Positions 12,361 through 23,580 of a stretch of DNA of 64,000 bases are shown piece by piece. The first letter of the stretch is position 1. Every line of letters starts with the position of its first letter. The translations under genes and the position numbers were made by a program. The DNA comes from Chlorocebus sabaeus (taxonomy: Eukaryota > Chordata > Mammalia > Primates > Cercopithecidae). The stretch spans positions 38,242,521 through 38,306,520 of the forward strand of contig NC_132914.1 in the NCBI RefSeq assembly GCF_047675955.1, given 5' to 3'. Under the pieces are notes generated by a model. That model had not been told where the DNA came from and ran no database searches. It saw only the letters and a list, made by a program, of their open reading frames with translations.

Positions 12361-12804
12361 CAAAAATCTCCATTTTTTTTACATTTAAAATCTATTATTT
12401 AAACTTGTTTACTATTTAATCACTTTTATTTGGCTTTCTTTTCTTCTCTGGACATGTAAAATAAGGTAATGAAAACATTCAAAAAGGCAGAAAAGGAAAA
12501 TTATTATAAACCATAGCACTAAAATAATAGATTCAGAAAGCCTTGAGGACACAGACTTCTCTGTGGGGTAGTGGAAGCAATAAATGCTTGATTTTCAAAG
12601 ACTACCTCTCTTCTACTTTCTGTCTTGATTTATAATTATTTTTCTTATATTTATTATTGAACTATGAGGTGTTGACTTTTGTGGGTCTTTTTAGTTTTAG
12701 TTGTTTATTTTTATCCTCCAAGAGCCTTGGCAAAAGTCCTTGCATATAGTTTTTTAGGAAATGTTATTCATTTGTGTATTCATTAAGTAAATATTTCTTC
12801 AGCA
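12361..12804. other. No recognised feature
   Basis: AT-rich sequence between a MIR and an LTR-like element. I see no gene or nameable repeat. Confidence 0.45.
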
Positions 12805-13405
12805 GTGAAGGAAACCAAAAATATTTCACCCGAAAATATATTTCTTTGGCCTATTTTGAGATGGCTATTCAGAGGGGTTACAGACCACAGGAATAGCTCT
12901 GAAAAGCTTCCCTTTGTAGGGGGAGATTTGCATTTGTAGGGAAAATCTACGTTAGTAAAATAAACAGCCAGGCTTTCTCTGGAATCCTCCTTAGCCTCAT
13001 CTAAAAAAGATTAACTCACATAAAAAAAGACTCACAATCTAACAATCTTAAATGTCTGATGGAAAAACTGTTACCACAGGCTAGCATCTTATCTTTCTGA
13101 GGGCTGCTATCATCTGAGTAACAAGATCATCTTGCTAGCCACGCCTTTCCTCCTTTCCTTTCTGTAATCTGTCTTGCCATGCTCCAATCCTTTATTTTCT
13201 CAGTAACCTCAGGAGGGTATACAAACTTCAACTGTCTGGCTCCTCTTTTGACTCTCACACTTTATGCATGGTTCCGGTGTCCATATGCACATTAAAAGAA
13301 ATTTGTGTACTTTTTTCCCCTGTTAGTCTGTCTTTTGTTACAGAAGTGTCCCAACTAAGAACCTATGAGAGTTGGGGAAAGAAATTACACATTTTGTCCC
13401 CATCA
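12805..13405 (+). mobile_element. Solitary ERV1-type LTR (MER4-group-like)
   Basis: A ~600-bp segment with LTR character. It starts at a TG ('tgaaggaaaccaaaaatatt'), passes through 'ttttgagatggctattcaga' and a mid-region rich in C and T, and ends with 'ttagtctgtcttttgttaca' and 'gtcccaactaagaaccta', a pattern I associate with class I (gamma-like) endogenous retrovirus LTRs, and then a CA near 13405. No internal retroviral sequence is attached. The subfamily name is tentative. Confidence 0.5.
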
Positions 13406-13589
13406 GCACCTACCTGTGGGAAAAAAAAAAAAAATCAGATTGTATATGTAATGTGGAATCAGATCATGAAACACTTTGGACTCTGACATCAACATTTTAA
13501 ACTTACAAGATAAACAATCATGTCCTTATCTCTTTCTGTCACTCTAAATTATGCTTACTCTAGCATTCTTCAAAGAGCATAAGCCAAGC

Positions 13590-13845
13590 TGTGTCCTCCT
13601 TTAGTGCTTCTTTTATGTGACTTCCTCTTCCTGGAATAACTCCCCTGTCTGCCTCCTGGAAAATATCTGCTCTTATCCCAGCACTTAGATTAATGAAACC
13701 TTTTCTGACCTTCTTCTTCCCCACCCCTTCATGGAGGTTATTCTAGTTTCTCCTTTCTGCTTGCTCTGAATCTAGTACTTATTTTTTTATCACAGTCCTA
13801 TAACATTATTCCATCCATTTGTTCAAATATTTTTCCATTATAATG
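13590..13845 (+). mobile_element. L2 LINE 3' fragment
   Basis: 'tgacttcctcttcctggaat' followed by 'aactcccctgtctgcctcc', then 'accttttctgaccttcttct' and 'atctagtacttattttttta' matches the 3' UTR region of the ancient LINE L2. No coding region is left. Confidence 0.65.
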
Positions 13846-13852
13846 TAGTACT

Positions 13853-13885
13853 ATTAGACCGCAATTACTTTGGCACCAACCTTAT
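13853..13885. mobile_element. MADE1-like mariner MITE, half copy
   Basis: 'gaccgcaattactttggcac' followed by 'caacctta' is almost exactly one terminal arm of MADE1, the 80-bp palindromic derivative of Hsmar1 found in anthropoid primates. Only one arm is present. Flanking TA is consistent with mariner target choice. Confidence 0.75.
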
Positions 13886-14868
13886 ACATTACAAATGTAA
13901 ATATGAGGGAAGTGGTGGTAAAGGGGAAATTCATGCGCATAAATTTAGGTCATTTCTCTTATACATGCCTAGTAAGTGTTCCACAATTCAAGGTTTTACC
14001 CAGATGTGCATAAAACCAGAAAACCTTCAGGATACTGGCAAAATAAGAAATTTAGTTTAATAACCCTATCGTTGTACAATGAGGAAACCAACTGAGATAA
14101 ATATACTCATTGAGGAGCACTTTGCATGAATATTTTTTAGTTACGCCTGTAAGAGACAGCAACATTATTTTTGTATTGCTGAAGTGCTTTGAGAGTAATG
14201 CCCTGGTGACAGCATAAACAAAATACAAAGGCCAGTTTGTTTTTATATATAAATGGGGGATTGTTGGTGAAGAGTTGTGCCAGCCAGTACAGAGTGGAAT
14301 AGTGTTTTATTCCTCTCAAGATAGATAGATGGCTGAATTGCCTGAGTTCCTGCTGTTTTATAGCCTGCCCCTTGAATTTAATACTGAATAACTACTCTGT
14401 TTTTTTTTTTTTGTTTTTTTTTTGCATGGTTGGTGAAGAGATATATAATTTAAATGAAACTGAACAAATCATATTGTCATTACAAATATGTTCACCTGAT
14501 ATTTTACCTAAATGATATATGGCCAAAAATATTAAATATCCTATTTATTAAAAATTATGGAGTTCTCAAAGTAAATTGTATCTTTATTAAAATGGAATGG
14601 ACACCTTGTTAATGCATTACAGTTTTAAAATGTACAGAGGATTACAGCACAGAAAGATGCAGAAACGTGACTATGATTCTGAGAAAAGAGATGGGAAAGC
14701 TCCCATTGGGAAGGAGTGATTGGGAAAGGCTTCCCAAACCGATGAAACTTGAAAAGTGAGTCTGCCAATTGAGGAAGGAAGAATTAGAAGAGAAGTTTGG
14801 AGTGGAATCATGGAGGCCATTGCACACAATGAGAGAATTTTATTTTTGTTCGATAGATAGAAACGGGT
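13886..14868. other. Unrecognised DNA with a poly-T tract
   Basis: No nameable repeat or gene. A T-rich tract is present near 14400-14422. Reverse frames at 14137-14319 and 14642-14827 look random. Confidence 0.4.
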
Positions 14869-15216
14869 TGTGATGATTAATTTTGTGTGTCAATTTGGCT
14901 AGGCTATACTACTTACTTAGTCAAACATGAATGTAGGTATTGTTGTGATGGTATTTTGTGGATGTGGGTAGCATCTACAATCAGTTGATTTTAAGTAAAG
15001 CAGATTTCCCTCCATAATGTGGGAAGATCTCATCCAATCATGTGAAGGTCTTAGGTGAAAAACCTGAGGATTCCCAGATAGAGAACATTCTGCTTCAAGA
15101 CTGTAGGATCACCTACTGCCAAGTTTTGAGCCTTTCAGCCAGCCTTGGGGATTTCTTCCTTGCCAACCCTCTGAACCAGTTCCTTAAAATAAATCTCTGT
15201 AAATACGTCTACATGT

Positions 15217-15218
<2 letters not shown>

Positions 15219-15249
<31 letters not shown>
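15219..15249. repeat. (CA)n microsatellite
   Basis: About 15 CA units running directly into the T-run of a reverse Alu stub. It lies where MLT2-type LTRs often carry short CT/TA/CA runs. Confidence 0.9.
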
Positions 15250-15250
<1 letters not shown>

Positions 15251-15320
15251 TTTTTTTTGAGACAAAGTCTCGCTCTTTCGCCAGGCCGGAGTGCAGTGGT
15301 GCAATTTTGGCTCACTGCGA
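15249..15320 (-). mobile_element. Severely truncated reverse Alu
   Basis: A T-run, then 'gagacaaagtctcgctcttt' and 'gtgcagtggtgcaattttgg' is the 3' end of Alu on the reverse strand. It stops after ~70 bp at 'ctcactgcga' and resumes as 'cacacacg'. The short length and CA on both sides suggest that most of the Alu was deleted, or that it was a 5'-truncated insertion in the CA tract. Confidence 0.8.
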
Positions 15321-15354
15321 CACACACGTTTTATTAAGCGAAATCTATATATTT

Positions 15355-15489
15355 AACAGAACCTATACATATAGAATATCTGTGTGTATATATGAACATA
15401 TATAGAATACGTATATTTAGAATAGATGTATTTAGAATATTTAAAATATATATTTTTATATTTATAGGCACATATATATAGGTTCTGTT
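15355..15489. repeat. AT-rich inverted repeat
   Basis: 'aacagaacctatacatat' at 15355-15372 pairs with 15472-15489 (17 of 18 positions) around a ~100-bp interior of TATA-type sequence. The right arm coincides with the expected LTR terminus, so the left arm looks like an inverted copy of that terminus. Confidence 0.75.
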
Positions 15490-15754
15490 GGTTCTGAAAA
15501 ATACACACACACACACATATAATGCTTATTCTATTGTTTCTCTTAAAAAATAATAAACTGAATCAGGAGTTATAATAATTTTTAAACAAAACTATATTTA
15601 TTACCTTACTGGCAGACATTAGATTCTGTAATTTTAAGTTCTTATTGGTCATTAGTTTATGCCAGATTTATGCTACATGCTGTGCAGTAAACAGAAGCAT
15701 ACAACAATGCCAGTTTTCAGGGATTTTCTGCAATCCTGGCTAACAGTTTTTATC

Positions 15755-15960
15755 ACTTGTGTGTGCTAAGCAATGTGCTGTTTTTGAAATTTTTTACTTA
15801 ACTAATCAATGCAACATTCCTATGAGGTAGATATTTTTAATATAGATATTATTATATTTGTAATTTGACCGATGAAGTAACTGAATTTGCAGCTACTAAA
15901 TGTCATACCCAGTGCCAAACTTGGGCTATAATGCATGAAATATGTATTTTACCACCAAAA
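15755..15960 (-). mobile_element. MIR SINE, reverse
   Basis: 'gtgtgctaagcaatgtgctg', 'caacattcctatgaggtaga', 'gatgaagtaactgaatttgc' and 'caaacttgggctataatgc' follow the reverse complement of MIR from 3' end to 5' region. Confidence 0.75.
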
Positions 15961-16261
15961 TGCACATCTCCTCATGTAATACAATTTGACTATGATCAAT
16001 AACCAGTGAACAATATAAAACCATGCTTTTAAATATTCACAAAGAAAAATATAAGTAGTTATATTTCTTCTAGAAAAGGGTTTCTAAGCACAGGAGGCTT
16101 CATGGGTTGTGGGAGGAGGCTACTGGCTTAACCAGTAAGAATAAAGAAATAGAATAGAATGTGATGACCAGCTCTAAGAAACATTAAAGCAATTGTGGTA
16201 TTTCAAAACCTCAATTAACCAACTTCAAGTCATACTTTAATAAATTTGCTTCAGACCTTTA

Positions 16262-16462
16262 GACTAGGGCTCTTCAGAATATGGCTCTGTGACTAGTAAC
16301 ATCAGCCTCACCACTACCTGAAAGCTTGCTAGAAAAGCAAACTTGGAGAATTCATCCCAGATATTAGGCATCAAAATCTCTAGGAGTGGGCCCTAGAAAT
16401 CTGTTTTAAACAGCTAAGTGATCTATGCTTAAGTTAAAGTTCAAAAAGTACTGCACTAGAAC
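16262..16462 (+). mobile_element. MER20-like hAT DNA transposon
   Basis: A ~200-bp non-autonomous hAT-Charlie element. 'aacatcagcctcaccactac', 'gcttgctagaaaagcaaact', 'ctctaggagtgggccctaga' and 'aatctgttttaaacagctaa' follow MER20 order, with decayed terminal repeats at both ends. It encodes nothing. Confidence 0.65.
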
Positions 16463-16469
16463 AATAGGG

Positions 16470-18010
16470 CTGATGAAGAAGAGTGCTCTGATGCTGAGGT
16501 GAGCTTTCCCAGGGGAAGCACAATGAAGACATCAAGCTGGAGTGAACTAGAATTAATAATGGCTAATAAATGTTCTGTCTTAGGCATCTTGCAAGATGGG
16601 AATCTGGGACAGAAATAACTTCAGGAGGGACAGAACTTAAGGAAAGTCATGGAGAAAATGAAATTCTCTCACTTAAGTGAAAATGAGCTTGGACAAAATT
16701 CAGAACAGTAACATAACATAGGCCAAAGAGGTCAGGATTGTGTGTGTCTAGGATCAAAGCAGAGTTAACAATGAGGACGAAGCTTGGCAAGCCAAGGAGA
16801 CAAAAGTCATGGGACAAAAGAATTGCTATTCTCAAGAGAAACTAAAGGATGCAATAATTCATAGCCACAGGTCTGAAGTTGAATATAAACAAATTATTTG
16901 GAAGCAGGCAGCCCACATCTATTAGCTCAACCCTATCACAGTTGTCAATTCTCCATCTTAACACCTAGTAAAATGATATCTTGTGCCACTGATATATTCA
17001 TCTATTAATTCAAAAAATATTTTTCTCACCCCCTATGTGCTGAATACAGTGATAAATAACAGAGATATGAAGGTAAGTGAGAGAAATGTGATCCCAGACA
17101 TCAGGAGAGAGACATTGAATAAGTAATTTTACAAGTAAGTATTTAATAACAATTATTCTAAGTTCTACCTAGAAAAAGTACAGATATTGTGAGTATCACA
17201 GGACACCTAACCTAGCCTGCAAGGAAAAATGGTGGGAATATGATCTGAGTGTTTTTCAGAGGAAGTAAATTTTAAATAACAACCTCAGATAAGGTGTTAG
17301 CTAAGAAAAGAACTGGGGAAAAGTATCCTAGGCCAAAAGAGCAGCTTTTGCAAAGACAGACAGTATGTTAGGATAGAGTGGGGAGGATGTCCAGGGTGAC
17401 TGGAATGTAGTGAGTGGGGGAAAAATAGCCGAAGATGAGACTAGTGATGACACAGGACCTGCCACGGCCTGTTGAAGACATAGCATAGCATCATAATTAT
17501 AATAGGAAAACATCAAACATTTTTAAGCTAGTAAATAATGACGATACTGACAATGAGAATATTCTTCTAGGTGCTCTGACAGAGTTTTGGTACAAAGAAA
17601 TCTTTTAGGAGTTTATAATGGCAGTGAGGAGAGAAAGGATACAGTGGATTCGGTATATAGTTATGAAGTACAAAACAAGGTGCTAGTGGCCATAGAGGAA
17701 GAAGAAAATATAAATTATGACATCTGAGTGGCAGATGGGTGGAGACTGGTCCCATTAACCAGAAGAGGGAGAACTGGAAGATGATCACATTTTACGGGAA
17801 AAGTCGAGTTCAATTGTGATTGCTTGAGTTTGAGATGCCTGTATATATACCCAAGTGTAATATAAAATGTATAAGTGGGTTGATGAGTCTGGAGCTCAGC
17901 AAAGACATTTGGACTGGAGATGTAAGTTTGGATGCATTATACATGATAGGTCATATTATTAGAGTGGGTGAAAATACCTAGGGAGAGAGGATGAAATGAG
18001 AAAAAATTTC
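16470..18010 (+). repeat. Ancient repeat or duplicon, copy A
   Basis: A ~1.5 kb segment collinear with 20590-23580 (copy B). Matching anchors are 'ctagaattaataatggctaa' at 16548, 'tgactggaatgtagtgagtg' near 17397, 'gagtttgagatgcctgtata' near 17826, and 'gagtgggtgaaaatacctag' near 17962. Base-level similarity is roughly two thirds by eye. Parts resemble an old mammalian interspersed repeat ('cccctatgtgctgaatacag'). It may be an old local duplication or two insertions of one old element. It has no coding capacity that I can see. Confidence 0.65.
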
Positions 18011-18412
18011 TTATCCTTCAATCTTTAAAGCATGATAATAAAAATGTTGCACTGGGAAAGGAGACCGAAAATGAATGGACACAGAAGCAAAAAGAAAAGG
18101 AGGAGAGCTTGTGTCTCAGAAGCCAGTTGAGATGTTCCTACTACAGAGTCCTTGATTGTTTGACACAGCCCCAGGAGTTTAATCAAATGGAGTGGGACAG
18201 ACAGATTTGCTATCTTTGTTTTCCTATACTTACTGTAATTTCTTAGTCAATCTTGCCCAACTAAAGACTTTTTTTCAGACAAACAAAGCTAATTAATTAA
18301 TTGCCTATAGACCTGCAGCACAAATAATGGCAAAGGAAGCTCTTTAGGTGGATGATAGTAGAGGGTATTCCCCAGAGCAATGCATTATGAAGGCCCAAGT
18401 TATAAAAGTCTA
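18011..18412. other. No recognised feature
   Basis: Sequence between copy A and an L1 3' end. I see no gene or nameable repeat; it may be a decayed continuation of copy A. Confidence 0.4.
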
Positions 18413-18775
18413 TTCTACCACACAGCCATTAAAAAAAGAACAAGATCATATCCTTTGCAGGGACATGGATGGAACTGGAGGCCATTATCCTTAGCAAACT
18501 AACACAGGAACAGAAAACCAAATACCGCATGTTTTCACTTACAAGTGGGAGCTTAATGATGAGAACACATGGACACATAGAGGAGAACAACAGACACTGG
18601 GGCCTACCAGAGGGTGGAGGGTGGGAGGAGGAAAAAACTCAGGAAAAATAATTAATGAGTAGTAGGCTTAATACCTGGGTGAGGAAATAATCTGTACAGC
18701 AATTACCAATGACATAGGTTTACCTATTTAACAAACCTCCACATGTACCCCTGAACTTAAAATAAAAGTTTTCAA
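18413..18775 (+). mobile_element. L1 3' end, old L1PA/L1PB or L1MA type
   Basis: A 5'-truncated LINE-1 that retains the last codons of ORF2 and the 3' UTR. 'ttgcagggacatggatggaa', 'ggaacagaaaaccaaatacc', 'gggcctaccagagggtggag', 'cctccacatgtacccctgaa' and 'cttaaaataaaag' are in order. The tail lacks a clean poly-A run, fitting an older insertion. The frame at 18469-18651 is the ORF2 C-terminal remnant. Confidence 0.9.
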
Positions 18776-19499
18776 AAGGTCCATATTACATCCACGCTAC
18801 TCTCGAGTCAGAAGCAGAACACAATATAAGCATAAACTCCACTGTCATTCTAACTTATTTTTTAACTTTATATATGTGTGTGTGTGTGTGTGTATAGACA
18901 TAAAGATCAGTAAATTGAATTACTTAGGTTATTGGATCATTACTGAAGGAAAACAAGGCACTGAAAGGTTGTTGGAAACAAGACATTTGATAAATCATAG
19001 AAAATACATAGGAAAATACCAGTCACAAATAAATCTCATAATCTATAGCCTAATATTGTTTGATAATTAAATGTATTACTTATAATCAGATGTATTATTT
19101 GAAGTTTAATTAATTGATATTTGTATACTTGATAAAATCTATTATTGAGTAATATTTAATTATATATAATAAAATCCATCACTACATAGAATTTACACTA
19201 AAATTACCTATATCACCAAGTCAGAGTATAAAAAGGGTAAAATTATGATCAACCCTGAAATTAAATTACCTTAAATGCCTGATGAGTTTATTTTTTCCTC
19301 TCAGCATTAAGGAGTTGGTAAAAATTGATATAAAAATTAGCAAACACTTTAAAATGTGTTTGTCCCATTTTTTGGCAGAACATAACCCTTGTGTTTCCAC
19401 ACTTGCTTCTCCTTGTGAGAGATAATATTTTCTGAATCATTGAGACCTGACAAAACAAAAAGCTTCAGAAAATCTGGCTAAATTCATCAGCCAGTCAAT
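18776..19499. other. No recognised feature except a short (TG)n run
   Basis: A TG repeat occupies about 18875-18892. The rest is AT-rich and shows no nameable element. Confidence 0.5.
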
Positions 19500-19850
19500 A
19501 AGTAAGCATTTATTATAAACCAATTTTATGCAAGCTCTGTACTAGATGTGTGCAATACAGAAGCATAAAGCGTGGTGCCAGCTTGCATAAAGTTTATATA
19601 TTAATGGTAACTAACAACTAGGAGCACTTACTATATAGAAGTACTATGCTTAGCATGTTTTTTCATGTTCTTTCTTTTAATCGATCCTTACAACATTCCC
19701 ATGACATAGCCATTATTATTAGTAGCAGTATTTTCATTTGAGAAATAAATACAGTAAGGTTTCATGAGCTTAGGTAACTTGGCTATGGACAAACAATAAC
19801 TAAACGTACAATATGGCATTAAAGTGCACAGTGTGAGAAATGAAAGTTCA
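19500..19850 (-). mobile_element. MIR (reverse) with an old-repeat scrap before it
   Basis: 19617-19850 reads as a reverse MIR: 'ggagcacttactatatagaa', 'gatccttacaacattcccat', 'ttcatttgagaaataaatac' and 'gcttaggtaacttggctatg'. The preceding ~110 bp ('agtaagcatttattataaac' onward) has an L2/MIR-type tail pattern. Confidence 0.6.
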
Positions 19851-19904
19851 TGCTTTGAACAATTAAATATACTCTCTCTCCCACTTTACAACTAATTGGG
19901 TAGG

Positions 19905-20272
19905 AGACATGGTTTGGTTCTGTGTCCTCACCTAAATCTCACCTTGAATCGTAATCCCTTTTATCCCCACGTGTCAAGGGTGGGACCCAGTGGAGGTAAT
20001 TGGATCATAGGGGTGCTTCCCCTCATGCTGTTCTCCTGACAGTGACTTCTCACGACATGTGATGGTTTTATAAGTGTCTGGCATTTCCTCTGCTTGCAAT
20101 CATTCTATCCTGCCACCCTATGAAGAAGGTGCCTGCTTCTCCCTTGCCTTCTGCCATGATTGTAAGTTTCCTGAAGCCTGCCCAGCAATGCAGAACTGTG
20201 AGTCAATTACAATTTTTTCTTTTATAAATTACCCAGTCTTGGTTATTTCTTCATAGTAGTGTGAGAATACAG
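19905..20272 (+). mobile_element. MST-type MaLR solitary LTR
   Basis: A forward ERVL-MaLR LTR close to full length: 'acatggtttggttctgtgtc', 'ccacgtgtcaagggtgggac', 'gatggttttataagtgtctg', 'cttctgccatgattgtaagt', and 'tttataaattacccagtctt' with the expected TATA-like and poly-A-signal regions. The 'gtgtctggcatttcc' variant favours MST over THE1. No internal sequence is attached. The 60-residue frame at 20074 is an LTR artefact. Confidence 0.9.
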
Positions 20273-20589
20273 AAGGTAAGGAAGATACATTTGAAATAAT
20301 GAATAATACAAGTTAGGAGGAAAAAATGCTCTTTATCCTTATTAAAAAATAATATTCTCCACTGTTAAGCAATATTTGTGAAATTATTACATTAAAAAAT
20401 CAGCAGGCTTCCCAACCAACTGAAGTTTTCTAAATTTTGATAGAGAAGAAAAGTGACGGCTTAATCATTGAGAGCACAGACATAGATTATACCCTGGAAA
20501 CAAAAAGTTAGAAAGGTGAAAGACATAAAGCGTTTTCAACATATCTGGCAATCATCTCCACATCAGATGAACACATCAGCCTTAACAAC
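20273..20589. other. No recognised feature
   Basis: AT-rich DNA between the LTR and copy B. Confidence 0.45.
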
Positions 20590-22201
20590 TAGAAAAACAG
20601 GAGTCAGCTAAGAACATTCTCAAAGAGCTGAGGAGAATCTCCCTGGAGAAAGCAAAGTGAAAACAACAGACTTACTAGAATTAATAACAGTTAATCAGTG
20701 TTCTGTGTTAGGTTGAGCATGAGCAGGAATCCATAACAGGAGAGAATTCAAGTAGGTTAGGGCATAGGATTGTGGAGATAAGAAAACTTTCCCACATAAG
20801 AATAAATGAGTTTGGACACAAAGTCAGAGCAGAATGTGGGTAACATCAGGTCAAACTAGAATTTTTTTTTTTTTTTTTAGATAGATTTGACAAGCTAGGA
20901 AGGCAAAATCCTGGAAGAGACAAGTAGCGCAGATTTTTAGAGGTAAGATTAATAATAACAAATACCCTTAGCCAAAGTTTTGAAGTTAAAAGTGAACCAT
21001 TTATTCAGCAGTAAGCAGCTCAGTTCTAGATGGTCAACTCCATCACAGTAAATGGTAATTCAAAATTTAAAAATCAGATCATCTGACATAGTGATAATAT
21101 ACATTTATTGATTTATCCATGCACTCAGCAAGTATTATCTGGTAACCTCTATGTGCCTATCACAATGATAAACACCAAGCCTCTGATAAATGAAAGTCAA
21201 ATGAAACAAATATGTTATTTTCTGTAGTGGAAATTCCATTATAGTGGAAAAGTTAGGTATTAAATAAATAATTATAAAATTGGGTTGTATAGTTTTGATC
21301 AGAGCAATAGAGATAAGGTAGAATTTTGTGATCATAAATTGAAGAAGGAAGTTTCCTAGTTTGCAAAGTAGTAAAGAAGATAGAGCCTCAAATATGAGAC
21401 TGTTAGCCAAGTAAACATTTGGAGAAACAGCACTCTGACAGGGAGTGTAAGTTTCATAAGTTGGAAAAGAATAGGGAGATTGCCAGTGTGGCTGGAATGT
21501 GGTGAAGGAGGGGGAAAGAGAACAAGATGAGGCTAGAGGGTTGGTTAGGGGCCAACAGGATGTTTTATGTTATGTTGAAGATTTAAAATAGTAATCATAG
21601 TGGGAAAACACATTTTGAGTCCAGTTGGTATGATGACATCTACATTTTTAAAAGACACTTTGAGGTGTTCTGATACAGTATTTGGTGTGAATTAGCAAGC
21701 AGGAGTGTGAATACAGGGAGATCATTTATAAGACTATTTCGGGAGTCTAAGCAAGAGATAGATTATGAGGGCTTGAACTTGGTTATTGATAATGAAGACT
21801 AAAAAAAATAAAAGTAGATGGAAGATGGATACAGTATATAATTAGGGGATAGAAAAAGGAATTGGAGCTGTAGCATCAAACATGAGCAGATGGTGTAGGA
21901 TGGTGCCATTTACTAGAAAAGGAAGAACTGAAGGAAGACCAGATTTTGGGAAAATATTGAGAGTTCAGTTATCTCAGAATGAAATAACCAAGTAGAAATA
22001 TTAAGTGGATGTGTCTACAGTTAGGAAAAAGATATCTTGGCTGGAGACAGAGTTTGACTTCATCAGTATATACATGTTCTATAAAAGATGACATCTGTAA
22101 CAGGAAGACAGAAGGAAATCCAAGTTTAGAAAAAGAAAGCTGAGTTGTGTATTGCCTGAATTTGAGATGTTTGTATGATACCCAAGTGTAAATATTAAGT
22201 A
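20590..22201 (+). repeat. Ancient repeat or duplicon, copy B, left part
   Basis: Collinear with copy A (16470-18010). Anchors: 'ctagaattaataacagttaa' at 20676, 'tggctggaatgtggtgaagg' near 21490, and 'gaatttgagatgtttgtatg' near 22162. A T-run at about 20863-20879 interrupts it. The copy is split by a mariner at 22202-23452, then continues to about 23580. Confidence 0.65.
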
Positions 22202-23452
22202 TGAGGTAACTTCAGTATGGTCATGAAAAATGGACTTAAAGGTAGAAAATATATAAATTTTATTTCTCAATATGAGCTCATCAATGACAAGACACTTTTG
22301 TAAGCAATGATACCAGCCATTTAGTCCATCTCTAAAGAACTGAGTCCTGGAATTCAGTCGTGCCAATGCATGATTTTTACATTATTAACTGAAGAAAAAT
22401 GGGTGCCCTTTACAGACTTTTTAAGATTAGGGAACAAAAATAAGTCAGAAGGAACCAAATCAGGACCATAAGGTATATGTCTGATGATTTCCCATCAAAA
22501 CCCTCCCCAAATTATTCTTGTTTGATGAGAAGCGTGAGCAAAAAAAGCACTGGCATGGTGAAAGACTGTATGGTGAAGCTTTTCCAGACACTTTTCTGCT
22601 AAAGCCAAAGCTCTCATAAAAAGCAGATATGATCATTCTTGGCACTCCAGAAAGTCAGTAAGCAAAATGCCTTGATCATGCCAAAAACTGTTGCCATGAA
22701 CTTTGCTCTTGGCCAGTCTGCTTTTGCTTCGACTACACCACTTCCACCTTGCTTTGATTATCTTTGTCTTTGTCTTCAGAATTTTACTGGTAAAGCCATG
22801 TTTCAAATCCTGTCAAAATTCTTTGAAGAAATGCTGTAGAGTCTTGATCCCACTTGTTTAAAATTTCCATTGAAAGCTCTGCTATGATCTGCGGCTGATC
22901 TGGGTACAATGGTTTGGGCACCTGAGTGAAAATTTTGCTCAACTTTAATTTTTCAGTCAGAATTGTGTAAGCTGAACCAGTTGATATATCTATTGTGTTG
23001 GCTCCTGTTTCTTCTGTTAATTGTAGATCTCTTCAATTGGGGCATAAACAAGATGAATGTCTTCCTCACAAACTGATGTGGATGGTGTGTCACTGCAGGC
23101 TTCATCTTCAACATTGTCTTATCCCCTCTTAAAATGAGTTATTCATTTGTAAACTGCTGATTTGTGGGGAGGCATTGTCCCTATAAACTTTCTGAAGAGC
23201 ATTAATGATTTCACCATTCTTCCACCCAAGCTTTACCATGAATTTAATGTTTAATTTTGCTGTAATTTTAGCAGAAGTCAAGTTGCTCTGATAGGGTCTC
23301 TTTTCAAACTGATATTTTATCCTTCTTAGTGTCTCAAATTAGATCCTGTTTAGACATGTTTTAACAAGCTAGTACAACTTTATTTTGATGCAAAAAAATT
23401 GAAATCAATGCTTAGATTTTCACAATATGCATTTTTGAAGACCCCCTTGTAT
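22202..23452 (-). mobile_element. HSMAR2-like mariner, both ends present
   Basis: A ~1.25 kb Tc1/mariner DNA transposon on the reverse strand. The right end carries a terminal repeat readable as 'acaagggggtcttcaaaaat' on the reverse strand, and the left end has a decayed partner ('ggtaacttcagtatggtcat'). Copy B sequence flanks it on both sides, and copy A lacks it, giving an empty-site comparison. The length is near that expected for a full mariner. Confidence 0.85.
22250..23345 (-). pseudogene. Mariner transposase pseudogene
   Basis: Reverse-strand translation in shifting frames shows mariner transposase (DDD/DDE superfamily cut-and-paste enzyme) landmarks in order. These are an N-terminal helix-turn-helix region near 23160-23260 (residues like 'FMVKLGWKNGEIINALQK'), a central region near 22850-22990 (residues like 'AELSMEILNKWDQDS'), and a C-terminal segment near 22310-22366 (residues 'RDGLNGWYHCLQKC'). 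Several stops and frameshifts separate them, so the enzyme cannot be made. Frames at 22079-22366 and 22460-22645 are surviving pieces. Confidence 0.85.
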
Positions 23453-23580
23453 GTAATTTGGCTAAGGGTCTGAATTTCAGGAAAGAAATTTTGGCTAGAC
23501 ATACAAGTTTGAACTTATTATATATGATCTTTCAAGTTATAAGAGTAGATGAGAATATCTAGAGAAAGAACATGAAGGAG
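23453..23580 (+). repeat. Copy B, right part after the mariner
   Basis: 'aagtttgaacttattatata' followed by 'tgatctttcaagttataaga' and 'gatgagaatatctagagaaa' aligns with copy A at about 17925-17985, picking up where the left part stopped. Confidence 0.65.

Larger units (their letters stand above)
14869..15500 (+). mobile_element. MLT2-like ERVL LTR, interrupted
   Basis: A forward LTR of the ERVL group. It starts at 'tgtgatgattaattttgtgt' and continues with 'tcaatttggctaggc', 'aagcagatttccctccataa', 'tgtgggaagatctcatccaa' and 'ccttaaaataaatctctgta'. The terminal phrase 'ggttctgttggttctg' appears only at 15481-15496. Between them lie a CA repeat, a truncated reverse Alu and an AT-rich inverted repeat. 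The LTR 3' third is thus expanded and invaded. Confidence 0.65.

Noticed and set aside
15219..15500. Possible CRISPR-like or satellite array
   Set aside because: Only a CA microsatellite, an Alu stub and one inverted repeat; no regularly spaced direct repeats.
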